In this document: piece by piece, positions 1 through 11,150 of the stretch | How positions within the stretch are numbered: the stretch's first letter is position 1 | Layout of the letters: every line of letters begins with the position of its first letter | Assembly (NCBI GenBank): GCA_034766995.1 | Contig: CM068317.1 | Span: forward strand, 19,294,154-19,358,153 | Direction: 5' to 3' | Source of the DNA: Acanthacorydalis orientalis | Lineage: Eukaryota; Arthropoda; Insecta; Megaloptera; Corydalidae | DNA: 64,000 nucleotides | Program-made: the position numbers and the translations under genes | The notes under the pieces: generated by a model | The model's input: the letters and a program-made list of their open reading frames with translations, nothing else | The model's database searches: none | What the model was told of the DNA's origin: nothing

Positions 1-230
1 TTATTTTCAGCAATAAAATTGTTATTAAAGTAATTAATGTAGTACCGTTCATATTTTCTTGTTTTGTACTATTGTTCTATTTACATTATGCTGCGTACAT
101 AACAATTAATGAAAGATAAAAGTCCAACAACGAAAACCGTACATTACACACGTGTATAATAATAATATATCACTCTTGTGAATATATCTTATCTTTCACA
201 CAAACAAGATTTAAAATCCAACATTTTTAA

Positions 231-447
231 CCTACTAACTGCATCGCCCTATGTTATATATGTACTTACATTGTGTCTCAAAAATGAAGGGATGACGAGT
301 ATACTCGTCAAATACAGAGTATATGCAGCTATTGTAAAATTGGACTAAATTTTAACGAAATGCTATTTGATTTTTTTGAAAAATCAATAATTTTATTACT
401 CAAATTTATCTTCATGACGAGCACACTTGTCATACACAGTTAACAGG
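231..447. mobile_element. piggyBac-type MITE
   Basis: A 217-bp segment lies between two TTAA tetranucleotides (227-230 and 448-451), the duplication made by piggyBac insertion. Reading inward from each TTAA, the ends are CCTACTAACTG and, on the other strand, CCTGTTAACTG. Two similar palindromes lie inside (GACGAGTATACTCGTC near 295 and GACGAGCACACTTGTC near 417). No coding potential. Non-autonomous status is inferred from structure; the mobilising partner is unknown. Confidence 0.6.
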
Positions 448-451
448 TTAA

Positions 452-2008
452 GAAATAATCAGATAAAATTACAAAGGACATTAACTGTTATCAAATTTAA
501 TGGGTTTAGTTTTATCAGCTAAAACTGAAGCATTCTTTTTTATTCTAAATTTCTGTTAAATATTATATTTCTTTCATAAAAATAATAAAATGTATAAAGA
601 ATGTAATGGTTGTTGAACCACTTGTTTTAAATTTTAGTCAAAACAAATTTCTAGAATATTTTTAAGTTTTGGTATTGTTATGACCTGAATTTTTTGAACA
701 ATTTGAATGTAAACAATGACTTTTGTCACTGTTTACATATATATATATATATATATATACACGAGTATATATATATATATGTAAATATGTTGATGATTGT
801 ATTAAAAATTCACTAAAACTTGTTTAAAATATAATTTTATCTTGATTTAAAAATGTTAAACGTTACCGAAACTAAAAAATACTTCCAAGAAAATCTAATT
901 AATTTTTGTATCATTTCAAGGTTAAAATGTGCGAAAATACTATTTTTTTCAAATATTTAAACGAATTTATAGCAGATTGAAACACACGTCATAGTTGCAA
1001 TCAGCTCAACAAAAAAAGCTAGTTGTTAAAAACGCAAAACTTTTGGCACACTTTCATAGTAAAAAAATTGGCAAGTATTACTTAAGTGTACAATCTTTAA
1101 AATGAAAATATTTTAATTGAACAAAGCCAAAGGGAAGAATTTATGTTTTGCAAATTGTTGCAAAAGAAATAATATTTACTTTGATACAGATGACTCGCAG
1201 CAATTTTTAATATCGGTTTTGTCATTCTTTGTGTATTGTTTTAATTGAAATATGTATTAAAATCTATTTTATTCGTTATGTGTTTTTTATACTCAGTTTA
1301 AACAATAATTATAATTATACTTACTGATTATTGAAATGTAAAAAAAGATTAAAAAAATATGTTCATTCTATAGAAAACACGATAGATATTGATATTACAA
1401 TTACGGAAGTATTCGATTACAAATATTTTGTTCGCTTCTAAAAATAACTGTTAAAATGTTGCGTTGTATCAGACCTTGGCCACAACACACGCGACCAAAG
1501 CAGCAGAACAACAAAATCATATGATTTTTTGTTAGATTATAATAGACTGTCGGCGTAGGATGATTTATATAATAAATCTTTTTGTTGCAAGTTATCAACA
1601 ACAATAATTTTGTAAACAAGAGATAATACGCACGAACATTTCTTTGTTATCTAATTGAGTTGATGTGTGAAATATAAAAAAAAAGTCTTTGCGGAAGTAC
1701 GTTATATATTGGTCGTTGTTAAATAGGGGTTAATCACTGTCAAATCGTGAAGTATATACGGAAGGTGATTCTTCATAAATAATTCAAATTAATATATGTA
1801 TGTTAAATGCAGAACTCGTACGTTTATCATTTGAAAGGCGATGCTTTCTATTTGTAAATACAAAATGAGTTCATGGTTGCTCATCCCGTGTATTAATCCA
1901 TGTCTATCTTTGTAAAATATCATATTGTTAAATATCATGTTGCAAATACATACCTGTCTCTTTTAAAATTTATTCTATTTTATAAGTGCTTTATCGATGT
2001 CAATACTG
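452..2008. other. AT-rich stretch without recognisable gene
   Basis: No open frame here resembles a known protein and I see no transposon ends. The 72-codon minus-strand frame at 1401-1619 has no recognisable motif and is probably chance. A (TA)n tract lies at 736-781. Confidence 0.6.
736..781. repeat. (TA)n microsatellite
   Basis: Two TA runs separated by the short interruption CACGAG. Confidence 0.9.
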
Positions 2009-2010
2009 TA

Positions 2011-3280
2011 TTAGGTTGGTGCTAAAATAATTGCGGTTTTTACGTATCGAGTATAAAGACGCGTACATCAGTTAAAAATATATTTATTAATCAAAATAAA
2101 GGCCATTGGCCTGTACACATTTCTCCCAACAGGAAAAAAGTTTCTTTACTTCTACAAGATGGAATTCTGGAGTCCTGGAATTAATTGGCTTCGAGCTGAT
2201 GCTTGATCTTTGAAAACCTTTTCTCGTAGGAAATCGCTCAAATGTTTAAAAAATGATCATCTGTCGGAGGCAGGCCTGGAGAATAAGATGGGCGAGGTAA
2301 GGTTTCATAACTCGGTTCATTTATTTTCTTAAATCATTTGTGAGACGTGTGGTCGGGCGTTGTCATAAGGAAGAATTAGTCCTCTTCGATTGACTAATGC
2401 TAGCCGTAAACGATGCAACTTCTTATGCATTTTTTTGATTTCTTGACAATATTTTTCTGCTGTCCTTATTTCATCAAGAGTTAAGAAGTTGTAGCGAATT
2501 ATTCCACTTTCCGACCTCTAAATAGTGACCATAATCTTTTTTTCATGAAACCAGTTTAGGAAACTATTTTGGTGCTTCTCCTCGGTCTAGTCACTGCGAT
2601 AAACATTTCTGATTGTAAAGAATTACATTCATCACATGTGACAACGCGATTAAGAAAGAGATCATTTTTGTTACGCAAAAAAAGCGCAGAGCAAACTTCA
2701 TATGGCCGAATTGCTCGGTGTTCATTTAGTTCATATGGCACCAATTTATCCAACTGTTTTGTTTTTCCAATTAAGCTCAAAGGTCGAACAACTGTTGAAT
2801 GATCAACACTGAGTTCTGCTACTTCTCGAGTTGTTTGACGTGGGTCCGCTTCAATATTGATTCTTAAATCATTATTGTGTACAGCTGAAGGATGTCTACG
2901 ATCCTCCTCATCATCAAGGCTTTCGTTTTCATGACGAAATTTTTGAAACCAATGTTGAGCTCTATATTCACTAGCTGACTCTTCGGAAGAAACAAATTTG
3001 ATATTTCGAGTAGTTTCTGTTGCTTTAAGTCCTAACTTAAACTCATACAACAAATATACGACAAATACGCACGAGTTTGCTTTTTTCCATGAGTCATTTA
3101 AAAGGTTATATCCAACAATGCTAAAGGATGAAAACAATAGACATAAGCTTAAATCAGTAGAGCTAATTTCATTGCTTACAATGATGTATCACATGACTAT
3201 AACAAAAGATAACGGTAACTAGAAAAATCATCGCCAAACTTAAAATGATAAAAACCGCAATTATTTCTGTACTAACCTAA
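2011..3280 (-). mobile_element. mariner element, full length, decayed
   Basis: A 1270-bp mariner bounded by TA on both sides (2009-2010 and 3281-3282). Left TIR begins TTAGGTTGGTGCTAAAATAA; the right end read on the minus strand begins TTAGGTTAGTACAGAAATAA. These ends and the encoded protein resemble the cecropia-type mariners (the group of human Hsmar1/SETMAR). The transposase is on the minus strand and disabled. Confidence 0.9.
2090..3137 (-). pseudogene. mariner transposase pseudogene (cecropia-like)
   Basis: Remnant of a DDD transposase that would bind its own TIRs and cut and paste the element. The best frame (2556-3137) holds the N-terminal DNA-binding half: YEFKLGLKATETTRNI, then the second helix-turn-helix block containing WFQKFRHENESLDDEE and DPRQTTREVAELSVDHSTVV, then the linker LDKLVPYELNEHRA. 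The catalytic half follows in shifted frames: a YDNARPH block near 2345-2390 (usual form HDNARPH) and YSPGLPPTDDHFF near 2250-2285, where the usual YSPD is YSPG. Frameshifts and substitutions make it inactive. Start chosen at the methionine at 3137, close to the right TIR as usual for mariners. Confidence 0.85.
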
Positions 3281-3940
3281 TATGTCTTTTAAATGGCGTA
3301 TTTGAGTTGCGCCAGGATTATTTTGATAGTTATTTTTGTATGTGGATACATAATAACACGAATATTTTAAATATATTCATACGAATATTTTAAATCATAT
3401 TTGAGAATTAACTTGTTAGCACCCATATACATTTATTATAATTTCTCATGCAGTTCTTACAAAAGTGTCCACTTTATTTCCACACGTTATCTTAACCTAG
3501 GGCGGGTTGCGTTCTTTAAATTATTTTAAATAGACGCTTGCAGGCTATTAGAACCCAGTATTAATATAAAATTTTATTAATATGAAATATATGTTATTTA
3601 TATGTTATTTAATCTTTTTATTTAATTTTACCAAGTTCTGACAATCTTATAACGATATTTTCAACATTTATTTGGCATCAGAGAATGGAACATAAATTCA
3701 CAAAATTATGTGTTAGGTGATGATTATTATGCTGGTGGATGTTAAATGTTTGTAATAAAAATATTTTCTTATCGAATGTACTGTAATAATTGAACCAAAT
3801 ACGAAATAACACTATGGCTGCTTAGGGCAGAATGCGAATTTGCACTGTCACATTAAAATGTAACGAGCTTCCTTAACAGGAAATTTTAAACCTAATAACT
3901 TGTAATACACACGTTTTTTTTTAAAAAAAATAAAGTATTA

Positions 3941-3943
3941 TAC

Positions 3944-4006
<63 letters not shown>
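3941..4006. repeat. (TA)n microsatellite
   Basis: About 65 bp of almost pure TA with one CA interruption. Confidence 0.95.
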
Positions 4007-4009
<3 letters not shown>

Positions 4010-4884
4010 CAGTAGAGCTATTATTATTGCACATGTGGTGGAAAGAAACAATCCGTAGTTATGTAGCCAATTTTCATATATTTTCCTATATTGATTTCTT
4101 TTTATTTGTTTCACAAGCATGCATATTTGAAAATAACTCATTTAAAATTTACATTTGTTATTTATTTAATGAATTTATAAAAATTATACAAACTTCATTA
4201 ATTTTTAACATTATCAAATGTTACAACAAAATTTTAAATTAGAGAAATTAAAAAAAGAGTATTTTTTACTAGAAACTTGGAATCTTTTGGCAGAAATTAT
4301 TTTATCAAAATCGGGTGTAATTTTTTGTGATAATGATTTTTAATGTTTTCTTGTCAATCTTAACCTGTGTGAATTGTTATTAGTCTTTAAAAGGGAAAAT
4401 AATTGTTCACATAGGTATATATTACCAAACATTACCAAGATTTTTACTGCAAACATATGCACTTCAATAAAATGTTGTGCAAGTACAAACAAAAGTCTGG
4501 AATATCAATTTTATTTTACTTTTCTTTTAGTACGTACTGCACTGAATTTGAAACAGTTCTTTCGATGTTACTTTTTGCTTCTTCAGTGTTAAAAGAAAAC
4601 AGAGCACTAAATAGTAAAAAAATTTTTCACATGCCTTGAATCCTTCAAATCGATTTTAACATTCAAAAAATAATTCTTGAATATTTAAAGCATATTTGCT
4701 AAAATCACAAAGGTAATATAATTCTTAATAACAGTTGAAAGTAGAAAAATGAACAAAATCGGAATTGACCTTAAAATGTGTTTCTTATTAATATACTTCT
4801 TCAACTTGCAATCTTAAAAAAATTGCATTTAATAATTTTGTAAATTCCATTTTTTTATTTTAATAAAATATACTTCAAGTTTTG

Positions 4885-4936
4885 TGACACTGGCCACATT
4901 TAAGAGTCTTATGGGCCGCGTGTTTGATACCACTCA
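4885..4936. mobile_element. possible hAT terminal fragment
   Basis: GGGCCGCGTGTTTGATACCA near 4912 resembles the 3' ends of hAT elements that finish in a GGGCCGC...TTTGA.ACCACTG motif. No matching 5' end or 8-bp duplication was found, so this is only a possible relic. Confidence 0.3.
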
Positions 4937-5660
4937 TGTATAGAATACATGACTGATCCTACTTTGTTTCCCATATGGAATATAACCGAAAATATACAAC
5001 AAAATTATTGAATTGCGAATAGTCAAGAATCTATAGTTTATAAGAATAAAAGCAATCAATTCAGGGATTGATAAAGAGACAGTTGTATGACGTTAAAAAA
5101 ATTCAGTCTAGCCTTAACATAAATAAACTGAAATGTACGTGATATCAGTTAGTCTAAACATTATTTGTTTATACTCTAACTAATTTTTAAGTGTATGATT
5201 CAGTGTAAGATTAGTATTCATTTGACGAAGTGGAAAAATATGAAAGATGCCAATATGTAATTACCAAGAGATACTTTATTGTAATAAATTCAATTGAAAT
5301 TTCATATTTAAGGAGTGTTATGAAGATCTTTTATATGTATTACGTAATATTTGTCTTTTCAATGTTTGTACATTTTTGGTTTACTAAAAACTTTTATTTT
5401 TTACTAATATAAGTTTATAGTATTTTCATAAATGTATTAATTTTCAACATATCATATAATTTTCTTTATTAAAATGTTCAATAATTGTTTACTGTCTTTT
5501 TTATTGTTTGTCTATTTTATACTGTTTATTGATTGTACTATTTAGATAAAAACTTCCATTATATTCATGGACTTGTAATAGAAAATTTGATATTTTGATT
5601 CAATCATTGCTCATGAGAAAAAGAAAGACTGGAAAGTTACATAAATATTTAACAAAAATA

Positions 5661-6935
5661 TTAGATCATTAAATGTGAAATGTCCGATTTCGAATCAAAA
5701 CTTTAGTTTATTATATTTCATACAAGTAGCAGCAATATTAATCAAAGTACGTGCTTAAATTATTGACACAGTTTTGCCATCTTAAAGGTAGCTTGTTTAT
5801 ACCAACAGCGAAGAAGCTTGAGGAGCGAGTGGCGATGAAATTGAGAATTGAATATTTTTCTTGCAAGGAGTGGTCCAAAGACTGGAAGACGTGGTAGTCA
5901 GTTGATTCAAGGTCTGGTGAATACGGCGGGTGATAGAGTTTTCAAGTCTAGTTCGTGTAGTTTGAGTAGTGTTGTTTCTGCGACATGGTCGAACGTTGGT
6001 CTTGCAAGAGGATTTACCTGTCTCTATTAACTAATCTCGGGTACTTAATCGCAAGCATCTCGATCATTTTGTCCAATTGGTTGCAATAGACATTCGCTGT
6101 AATTGCTGTAATTGCTGTAATTTCGCTGATTGACCAGGTTTCAAAAAATTATAGTAGATAATACTAGAGTTGGACCATTAAATAGACACTATTTTCTTTT
6201 TTTTTGATGAATATTCAGTTTTCGGCTGTATTTCGGCGCTTCATATTTATTCAACTATTATGATGAACGTTCGCGATAGTCAAAAAGACTCCTTTTTTAT
6301 CACACGTAACAATACGGTGTAGAAATGGTTCACCTTTGTCTTGACAGCAAAGAAAGGTAAATGTTGAGATGATTGTTCTTCTGACACTCATTTAATTCAT
6401 GCAGAACCCATCTATCCAGTTTTCTTTAACTTGTCGATTTGTTTTAAATGGTCCAATATTGTTGAAATAGTAACATCAAAGCTTCCTGCTAATTCACGTG
6501 TAGTTTGGATAGATTTGCTTTCACTGTAGCTTTCTGCTCATCATTATTCACCTTGGTCTCAGATCGCCCATGTGGTCATTTTCAAGATTGAAATCACCAG
6601 AATGGAATTTACCAAACCATCGACGTACTCTACGTTCATTAAACACATCCTTCGCAAACACTTTGTTTATATTTCGAGTTGTCTGCGTTGGATTCTTTCT
6701 ACGACGGAATTCATATTCGAAAATAACACGGATTTTTGACTTGTCCATGGTTTCACAAAAATATCCCTAAAAATTGATTGAATATTAAACACGAGCTAAA
6801 ACTTGCGCTTGAAAGAATGACGATGTGCACCTTCACAATAAAAAAAGGAAATGCCAATCAAAGTGAAATGTTAGAGATGGCAGGATGTCAACATTAGTAC
6901 TTAAGGAAATCGGACATTTCATACTTGTAACTTAA
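5661..6935 (-). mobile_element. mariner element, full length, decayed
   Basis: A 1275-bp element with TA at 5659-5660 and 6936-6937. The two ends share the 16-bp inverted match TGAAATGTCCGATTTC (5676-5691 and, inverted, 6906-6921), preceded at the outer edges by TTAGATCATTAAATG and TTAAGTTACAAGTA. It is a different family from the element at 2011, because its TIRs are unrelated. Confidence 0.85.
5800..6748 (-). pseudogene. mariner transposase pseudogene
   Basis: Minus-strand relic. The N-terminal helix-turn-helix block is readable at 6548-6748: MDKSKIRVIFEYEFRRRK, TQTTRNINKVF and RRWFGKFHSGDFNLEND. The catalytic end is readable near 5870-5935, where the reverse strand gives YHPPYSPDLESTDYHVFQ, which includes the third catalytic aspartate. 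Between them the frame is broken repeatedly. Domain order and length match mariner transposases (about 345 residues). No activity is expected. Confidence 0.8.
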
Positions 6936-6937
6936 TA

Positions 6938-7896
6938 ATTAGAGATAAATTATTTGATTAGTCAAATAAAAATTCAAATTTTCTATTTGCGCTTTCAAAA
7001 AGATTGAATTACCGTCGAATTGTTGAGAAGGAAACAAAAGGAGCAATAAACAATAGTCCAATATTTCGATATATGAGAATTTTGTAGCATTTATTTATTT
7101 GTGAATCCGAATTTATTAATCATTTCAGTTTATAATGTTGTATTGTGCGTCCAATGAAACAGAATGGAAAAGAATACATTTTTTTTATATTTATGGTGTA
7201 TACTCTTTCTACATGAATTTGGATGAGAATAATTATGCATTCATAATAAGTATTTTATGTGAATAATAGGAAGTTCTTTTTATTTATATGCAGTGAATTA
7301 ATTGTTGAAAATGTTTGTTTTCATTAAATGTTATTTTATGAATACCTTAATTAAATATTAGAATATAACTTAAAAAAAATAATTCAGATGTGAAATATTC
7401 ATACAAGTAAATAAAGTAATTAATATGAAGATAATAAAAAAAATATTGAAATATTTAATAATGTAATTATATAAAAAAAGGTTATTAAGTTCTGATCTCG
7501 TGACCTTCTGAATAGAAAGTGATCATTGTAAAGTGAAACATTTCATACAGTTTATAATATCATGAATATTTAGAAATGATATATAAAACAATTTATATTC
7601 TGATAAGCATATAATTGTTTTATAAGTTTTTTTTAAAGTTTATCATAGGAAGACTACATTAAATTATTTTTCACTTGAAACTTGAGATGCTTTTCATGAT
7701 TACTTGTGAAAAGTTTCCAGACTAAATAGAATAAAAAAAATATTAAAAGTTTTTATAAAAAAACGAAACATAATTATAATATAAGTTGTATGGGGGTAGT
7801 GAAGTGTTGCAATATGTATTTAAAAACTTTAAAGTTGACACTAAAGTTAAACTTAATATCAAGTTCTCTACATAACACGTGTATAGATACTTGCAA
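6938..7896. other. AT-rich stretch, no gene seen
   Basis: Low-complexity AT-rich DNA with no recognisable coding or transposon signal. The 75-codon frame at 7743-7970 is largely TA repeat. Confidence 0.6.
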
Positions 7897-7918
7897 TATA
7901 TATATATATATATATATA
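7897..7918. repeat. (TA)n microsatellite
   Basis: Short pure TA run directly beside the palindromic MITE at 7919-8042. Confidence 0.9.
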
Positions 7919-8042
7919 GGGTGATTAAATTTAGGCTTCCATATGAAAGTATTAAAAAAATCACAAACATTAAAAATAACGTGATTTTTTTTAAATTTTT
8001 GCGATTATTTAATACTTTCTTGAGGAAGCCTAAATTGAATCA
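7919..8042. mobile_element. palindromic MITE-like element
   Basis: Long hairpin. TGATTAAATTTAGGCTTCC (7922-7940) pairs with GGAAGCCTAAATTGAATCA (8024-8042) with one mismatch. GAAAGTATTAAA pairs with TTTAATACTTTC further in, and AAAAAAATCAC with GTGATTTTTTT at the centre. It is flanked on both sides by TA runs, consistent with insertion at TA by a Tc1/mariner-type transposase (inference). No coding capacity. Confidence 0.6.
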
Positions 8043-8062
8043 TATATATATATATATATATA
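8042..8062. repeat. (TA)n microsatellite
   Basis: Short TA run separating the palindromic MITE from the mariner tail fragment. Confidence 0.9.
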
Positions 8063-8279
8063 TGTTTGGAAAGCGATTTGTGTTGAATTATGAGGCGATA
8101 GAGGTCGCAAACAGCCGTTTTGAGGACTTTGAAGAAACGAATTTTAGGGAGAAAAACGTGAAACTAAAGAAACGGTGGAGAAAGTGTGTTGAGCTTCAAA
8201 GGGATTATGTCGAAAAATAAAGTATACATTGAAACTCAAGCAGTTGTCTCTAATAAAGTTACTCTTCAAACCACCATCG
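8063..8279 (+). mobile_element. mariner 3'-terminal fragment
   Basis: Encodes the last ~50 residues of a mariner transposase, ending KKRWRKCVELQRDYVEK and a stop at 8218-8220. The LEKRW.KC.ELQGDYVEK tail is typical of irritans-type mariners. It is followed by a 3' UTR and an intact right end ACTCTTCAAACCACCATCG, then TA at 8280-8281. The 5' part is missing and replaced by a TA run. The end matches the 5' start of the fragment at 12992 (GTTTGAAGAGTAA), so both are probably pieces of one family. Confidence 0.75.
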
Positions 8280-8283
8280 TATA

Positions 8284-8290
8284 GATATAC

Positions 8291-8331
<41 letters not shown>

Positions 8332-8385
8332 TAAATAAATAAATAAATAAATAAATAAATATATATATATATATATATATATATT
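8284..8385. repeat. (TA)n / (TAAA)n compound microsatellite
   Basis: TA run, then about eight units of AAAT, then another TA run. Confidence 0.95.
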
Positions 8386-8770
8386 CAAACGCTACAAAAG
8401 TGTGTTCATACAGAGTTTTATATAGTTTAAGATAAGTAAATATAATAAAAGCGATGTATATTATATTTAGTTATTTCAAAAAAAAATAAAAATTAATATT
8501 TGTTATTCCGAAAAATGCTTAGAAAAATTAATACTTGAAAACCAAAGATTACACAATACAAAAAGTATTTGCAGACCATATGTTAACATGTGTGTATTTA
8601 TTAAATAAAAATAATAATATTTTCTGTACAACTTATTGTCATCTACTATTGGATGGAAGCTATCTTCTAAAATGATGGTGGCTCATTTCTGTCTTAATAC
8701 TGTCTTGAGGTTGAATTAGTTCGAAGTTTCATGTTTTTAACGTAGCAGATTTAAAATATATTATAAAAGG

Positions 8771-8772
8771 TT

Positions 8773-8810
<38 letters not shown>
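8771..8810. repeat. (TC)n then (TA)n microsatellite
   Basis: CT dinucleotides followed by TA dinucleotides ending exactly at the TSD of the mariner that starts at 8811. Confidence 0.95.
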
Positions 8811-9731
8811 CGAGGTCAGACAATTAAGTAATGCGACCGATTTTTTTTCTCGGCCTGTGGTAACACTGCGAACCTGTAACTCCGCCACTGTAATAGCAGA
8901 TCCCTACTCTCTCGATTGAGACCTTGACCACCCTCGTACGATCATTTCTTCGCCAGCTGTTTAGTGTTTTGTAACAACGCGCGAGTAGTGCATGTCACGA
9001 AAATCATCGAATGAACATCGCTCAAGATTGTCTCGAGCAGGTTGAAAGTGATCCTACTCTTCTCGATCGAGTTATTACTGGTGATGAAAGTTGGTTCTTT
9101 CAATATGACCCCGAAACTAAACGACAAAGCCAACAGTGGCTGTCCCCTGGAGCACCAAGGCCAAAGAAGGCGAGAATGAGCAAGTCCAAAGTGAAAACCA
9201 TGTTGATTTGCTTCTTCGACAGCAAAGGGGTGGTTCACAAAGAGTTCGTACCACCTGGACAAACCGTAAATCAAGTATTCTACCGCAGTGTGCTCGAAAA
9301 ATTACGAAAAAGGGTGCTCAGAGTGCGTCCAGAGATCGCGAAGACTTGGGTTCTGCATCACGACAATGCTCCCTGTCACAGTGCGTTCAGTGTCTCTCAG
9401 TTTTTGGCGTCTAAAGGCATCGCAACGTTACCACAACCGCCCTATTCACCGGACATGTCACCGTGCGACTTTTTCCTATTCCCCCATATGAAAAAATTCG
9501 TCAAAGGTCGACATTTTGACTCCGTTGAAGATATCCAAGAATCTGTGACGAGGGTACTCGGAGAGGTCCCACAAGAAGTGTTCCAGAATTGTTACGAAAA
9601 CTGGAAAACTCGCTGGAATAAGTGTATAGATGCGGGAGGGGACTACTTTGAAGGAGATCGCAGCGATGTACCTTAATTTTTAAATATACTCGATTTTTGA
9701 ATTTTGTCGCATTACTTAATTGTCTGACTTC

Positions 9732-9732
<1 letters not shown>
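8811..9732 (+). mobile_element. young mariner family, copy 1 (internally deleted, 922 bp)
   Basis: TIRs CGAGGTCAGACAATTAAGTA (left) and its inverted copy ending at 9732 (one mismatch, ...CTTCG), flanked by TA inside a long TA array. Base composition is clearly more GC-rich than the surroundings. A mariner is normally about 1.3 kb. Here DNA between the 5' UTR (ending near 9000) and the codon for the internal methionine at 9011 is missing, removing the DNA-binding domain. Copies 2-4 lie at 11151, 43404 (inverted) and 59808. Confidence 0.95.
9011..9676 (+). CDS. mariner transposase catalytic domain, N-terminally deleted
   Basis: An open frame of 221 codons covering the catalytic part of a DD34D mariner transposase. 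The three acidic residues are present: D25 (in TGDESWFF), D118 (in LHHDNAPCH) and D153 (in SPDMSPCDFF), with 34 residues between the second and third. The C-terminus NCYENWKTRWNKCIDAGG is also mariner-like. The two helix-turn-helix motifs that bind the TIRs are absent because of the internal deletion, so it cannot support normal transposition; it might still dimerise with intact transposase (inference). The first in-frame ATG is the internal methionine at 9011; the ATG at 8993 is out of frame. It differs from copy 2 by only a few residues, so it is young. Whether it is transcribed is unknown. Confidence 0.85.
   Translation: MNIAQDCLEQVESDPTLLDRVITGDESWFFQYDPETKRQSQQWLSPGAPRPKKARMSKSKVKTMLICFFDSKGVVHKEFVPPGQTVNQVFYRSVLEKLRKRVLRVRPEIAKTWVLHHDNAPCHSAFSVSQFLASKGIATLPQPPYSPDMSPCDFFLFPHMKKFVKGRHFDSVEDIQESVTRVLGEVPQEVFQNCYENWKTRWNKCIDAGGDYFEGDRSDVP

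Positions 9733-9823
<91 letters not shown>
9733..9823. repeat. (TA)n microsatellite
   Basis: About 90 bp of TA immediately following the right TIR of the mariner at 8811-9732. Confidence 0.95.
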
Positions 9824-9825
<2 letters not shown>

Positions 9826-10237
9826 TAAGAAAATATTAAATGAAAATTAAAATAAATAATTCTAGTATATAATAATAATGAACGACTTGACATTTATTAT
9901 CAAGAGATATTTTGTTAATAATATCTGAAAAATTAATGTTTCGTGCTTTAATAGTATTTCGAGTATATGAGTGTAAAAAATATACTCTAATATAATACAT
10001 ATATCTTCTCTATTTTGAGATTTCTTAATAATATAATATCAAAACAGATAAGAACACTATAGCTACTTTAAAGAAACATTTCGAATTTTACCATAAATTT
10101 AACAAATGCTCTGTATTTCTTTACTGAAACATTATGTTTTAAAGTAAAATAACAAATCAAATTTAACATAATATTAAATTTAAAAAATAATTTCCATTAT
10201 GAAAAGAATATAAATAAATCCAAAGATATGAGCATCC

Positions 10238-10316
10238 ATGTTATAAATGCACTATGGTCTTCTAGAGAAAATTCTTTCTTTAGAGAAAGGTAGAAGACCA
10301 TATGCATTCATAACAT
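10238..10316. ncRNA. candidate microRNA-precursor-like hairpin
   Basis: The 27-nt arm 10238-10264 pairs with 10291-10316: 25 pairs, one A/C mismatch (10245/10309) and one bulged C (10252). The 26-nt loop contains a further small stem (CTTTC with GAAAG). The length of 79 nt, near-perfect stem and small bulge resemble an animal pre-miRNA, on either strand. It could equally be a short palindromic repeat; there is no TA or TTAA at its edges. No expression evidence is available. Confidence 0.35.
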
Positions 10317-10376
10317 TTTAAATTCATTTTCTATTTTTTTTCATATATATTGCGAATACATATCCAGAACATATGT

Positions 10377-10378
<2 letters not shown>

Positions 10379-10417
<39 letters not shown>
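10379..10417. repeat. (TA)n microsatellite
   Basis: Pure TA run of about 39 bp. Confidence 0.95.
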
Positions 10418-10422
<5 letters not shown>

Positions 10423-11150
10423 TACTATTATTTACATTTATTTTTGGGCAATTTGAAGATGTTTGAAACGTTAAGTTGTATGGAAACAATATGTTTCATT
10501 TATTGATGTTATCATAAAAATCTTATTTTAGAAATCTATCACCGAAATTAATCATACACACACACGTATATATATACATATATGAATTATATACATATTA
10601 TGATTGAGTATACATGTGTATGTATTAATTTGTAAATATTCATATAAACGTGAGTGTAGAATGTCTGAGTATTTAATTTAATGTAAATTTCCTAAGAACA
10701 GCTACAACGTTGATGTAAATACTCAAATTTAAAAGTACGACTATTTAATGTGCAAATATCGGCAACATATGTGATGTGTAAATAAAAAAATATAGGAAGT
10801 GCGGCTTGATAATAAATCTGTTTCATATAATGAAGACGTAGGTTTCGTAGTTTATTTATTCTGTAACGGTGCTTTCATAAAAAAATCATTTGGATGAGTT
10901 TGCAACGTCCTTGAATTAGCCCACCCAAATGCATTGTGATGCAGGAAGTCTTTTCCCATTTAGATTTCACATCATACAAAATATGTAATCTTTTCGTATA
11001 ATGTTTTGTTAATCTTTTCGAGTATTTATTTTGTAGGATATATTTTTACACTGTATTATTGTCAACTTTTGTCCTGATTTTTTACTTTTGTATACGAGAT
11101 ATTTATTTATATTTATTGTCTAATGTTTTTTTAAACTATAGCTGAATATA

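Larger units (their letters stand above)
3283..5658. other. AT-rich stretch, no gene seen
   Basis: Contains a TA tract (3941-4006), a possible hAT end at 4885-4936 and low-complexity AT sequence. The short open frames at 3938-4639 and 5230-5412 look like chance; none carries a recognisable domain. Confidence 0.6.
9825..11148. other. AT-rich stretch with one strong hairpin
   Basis: No coding signal. Holds the hairpin at 10238-10316, a TA tract at 10379-10417 and a small CA/TA patch near 10555. Confidence 0.6.

Noticed and set aside
1401..1619. 72-codon minus-strand open frame with CNKK and CCFGRVCCGQG
   Set aside because: No recognisable motif, splice context or conservation evidence; length is expected by chance in this much sequence.
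3490..3890. TTAACCTAGGGCGGGTTGCG and GCTTAGGGCAGAATGCGAAT as possible transposon ends
   Set aside because: The similarity is weak and in direct orientation, and no TTAA or TA duplication pairs them.
8942..9491. Additional open frames overlapping the young mariner copies (both strands)
   Set aside because: They recur in every copy simply because the sequence is duplicated; the true frame is fixed by the DDD motifs.
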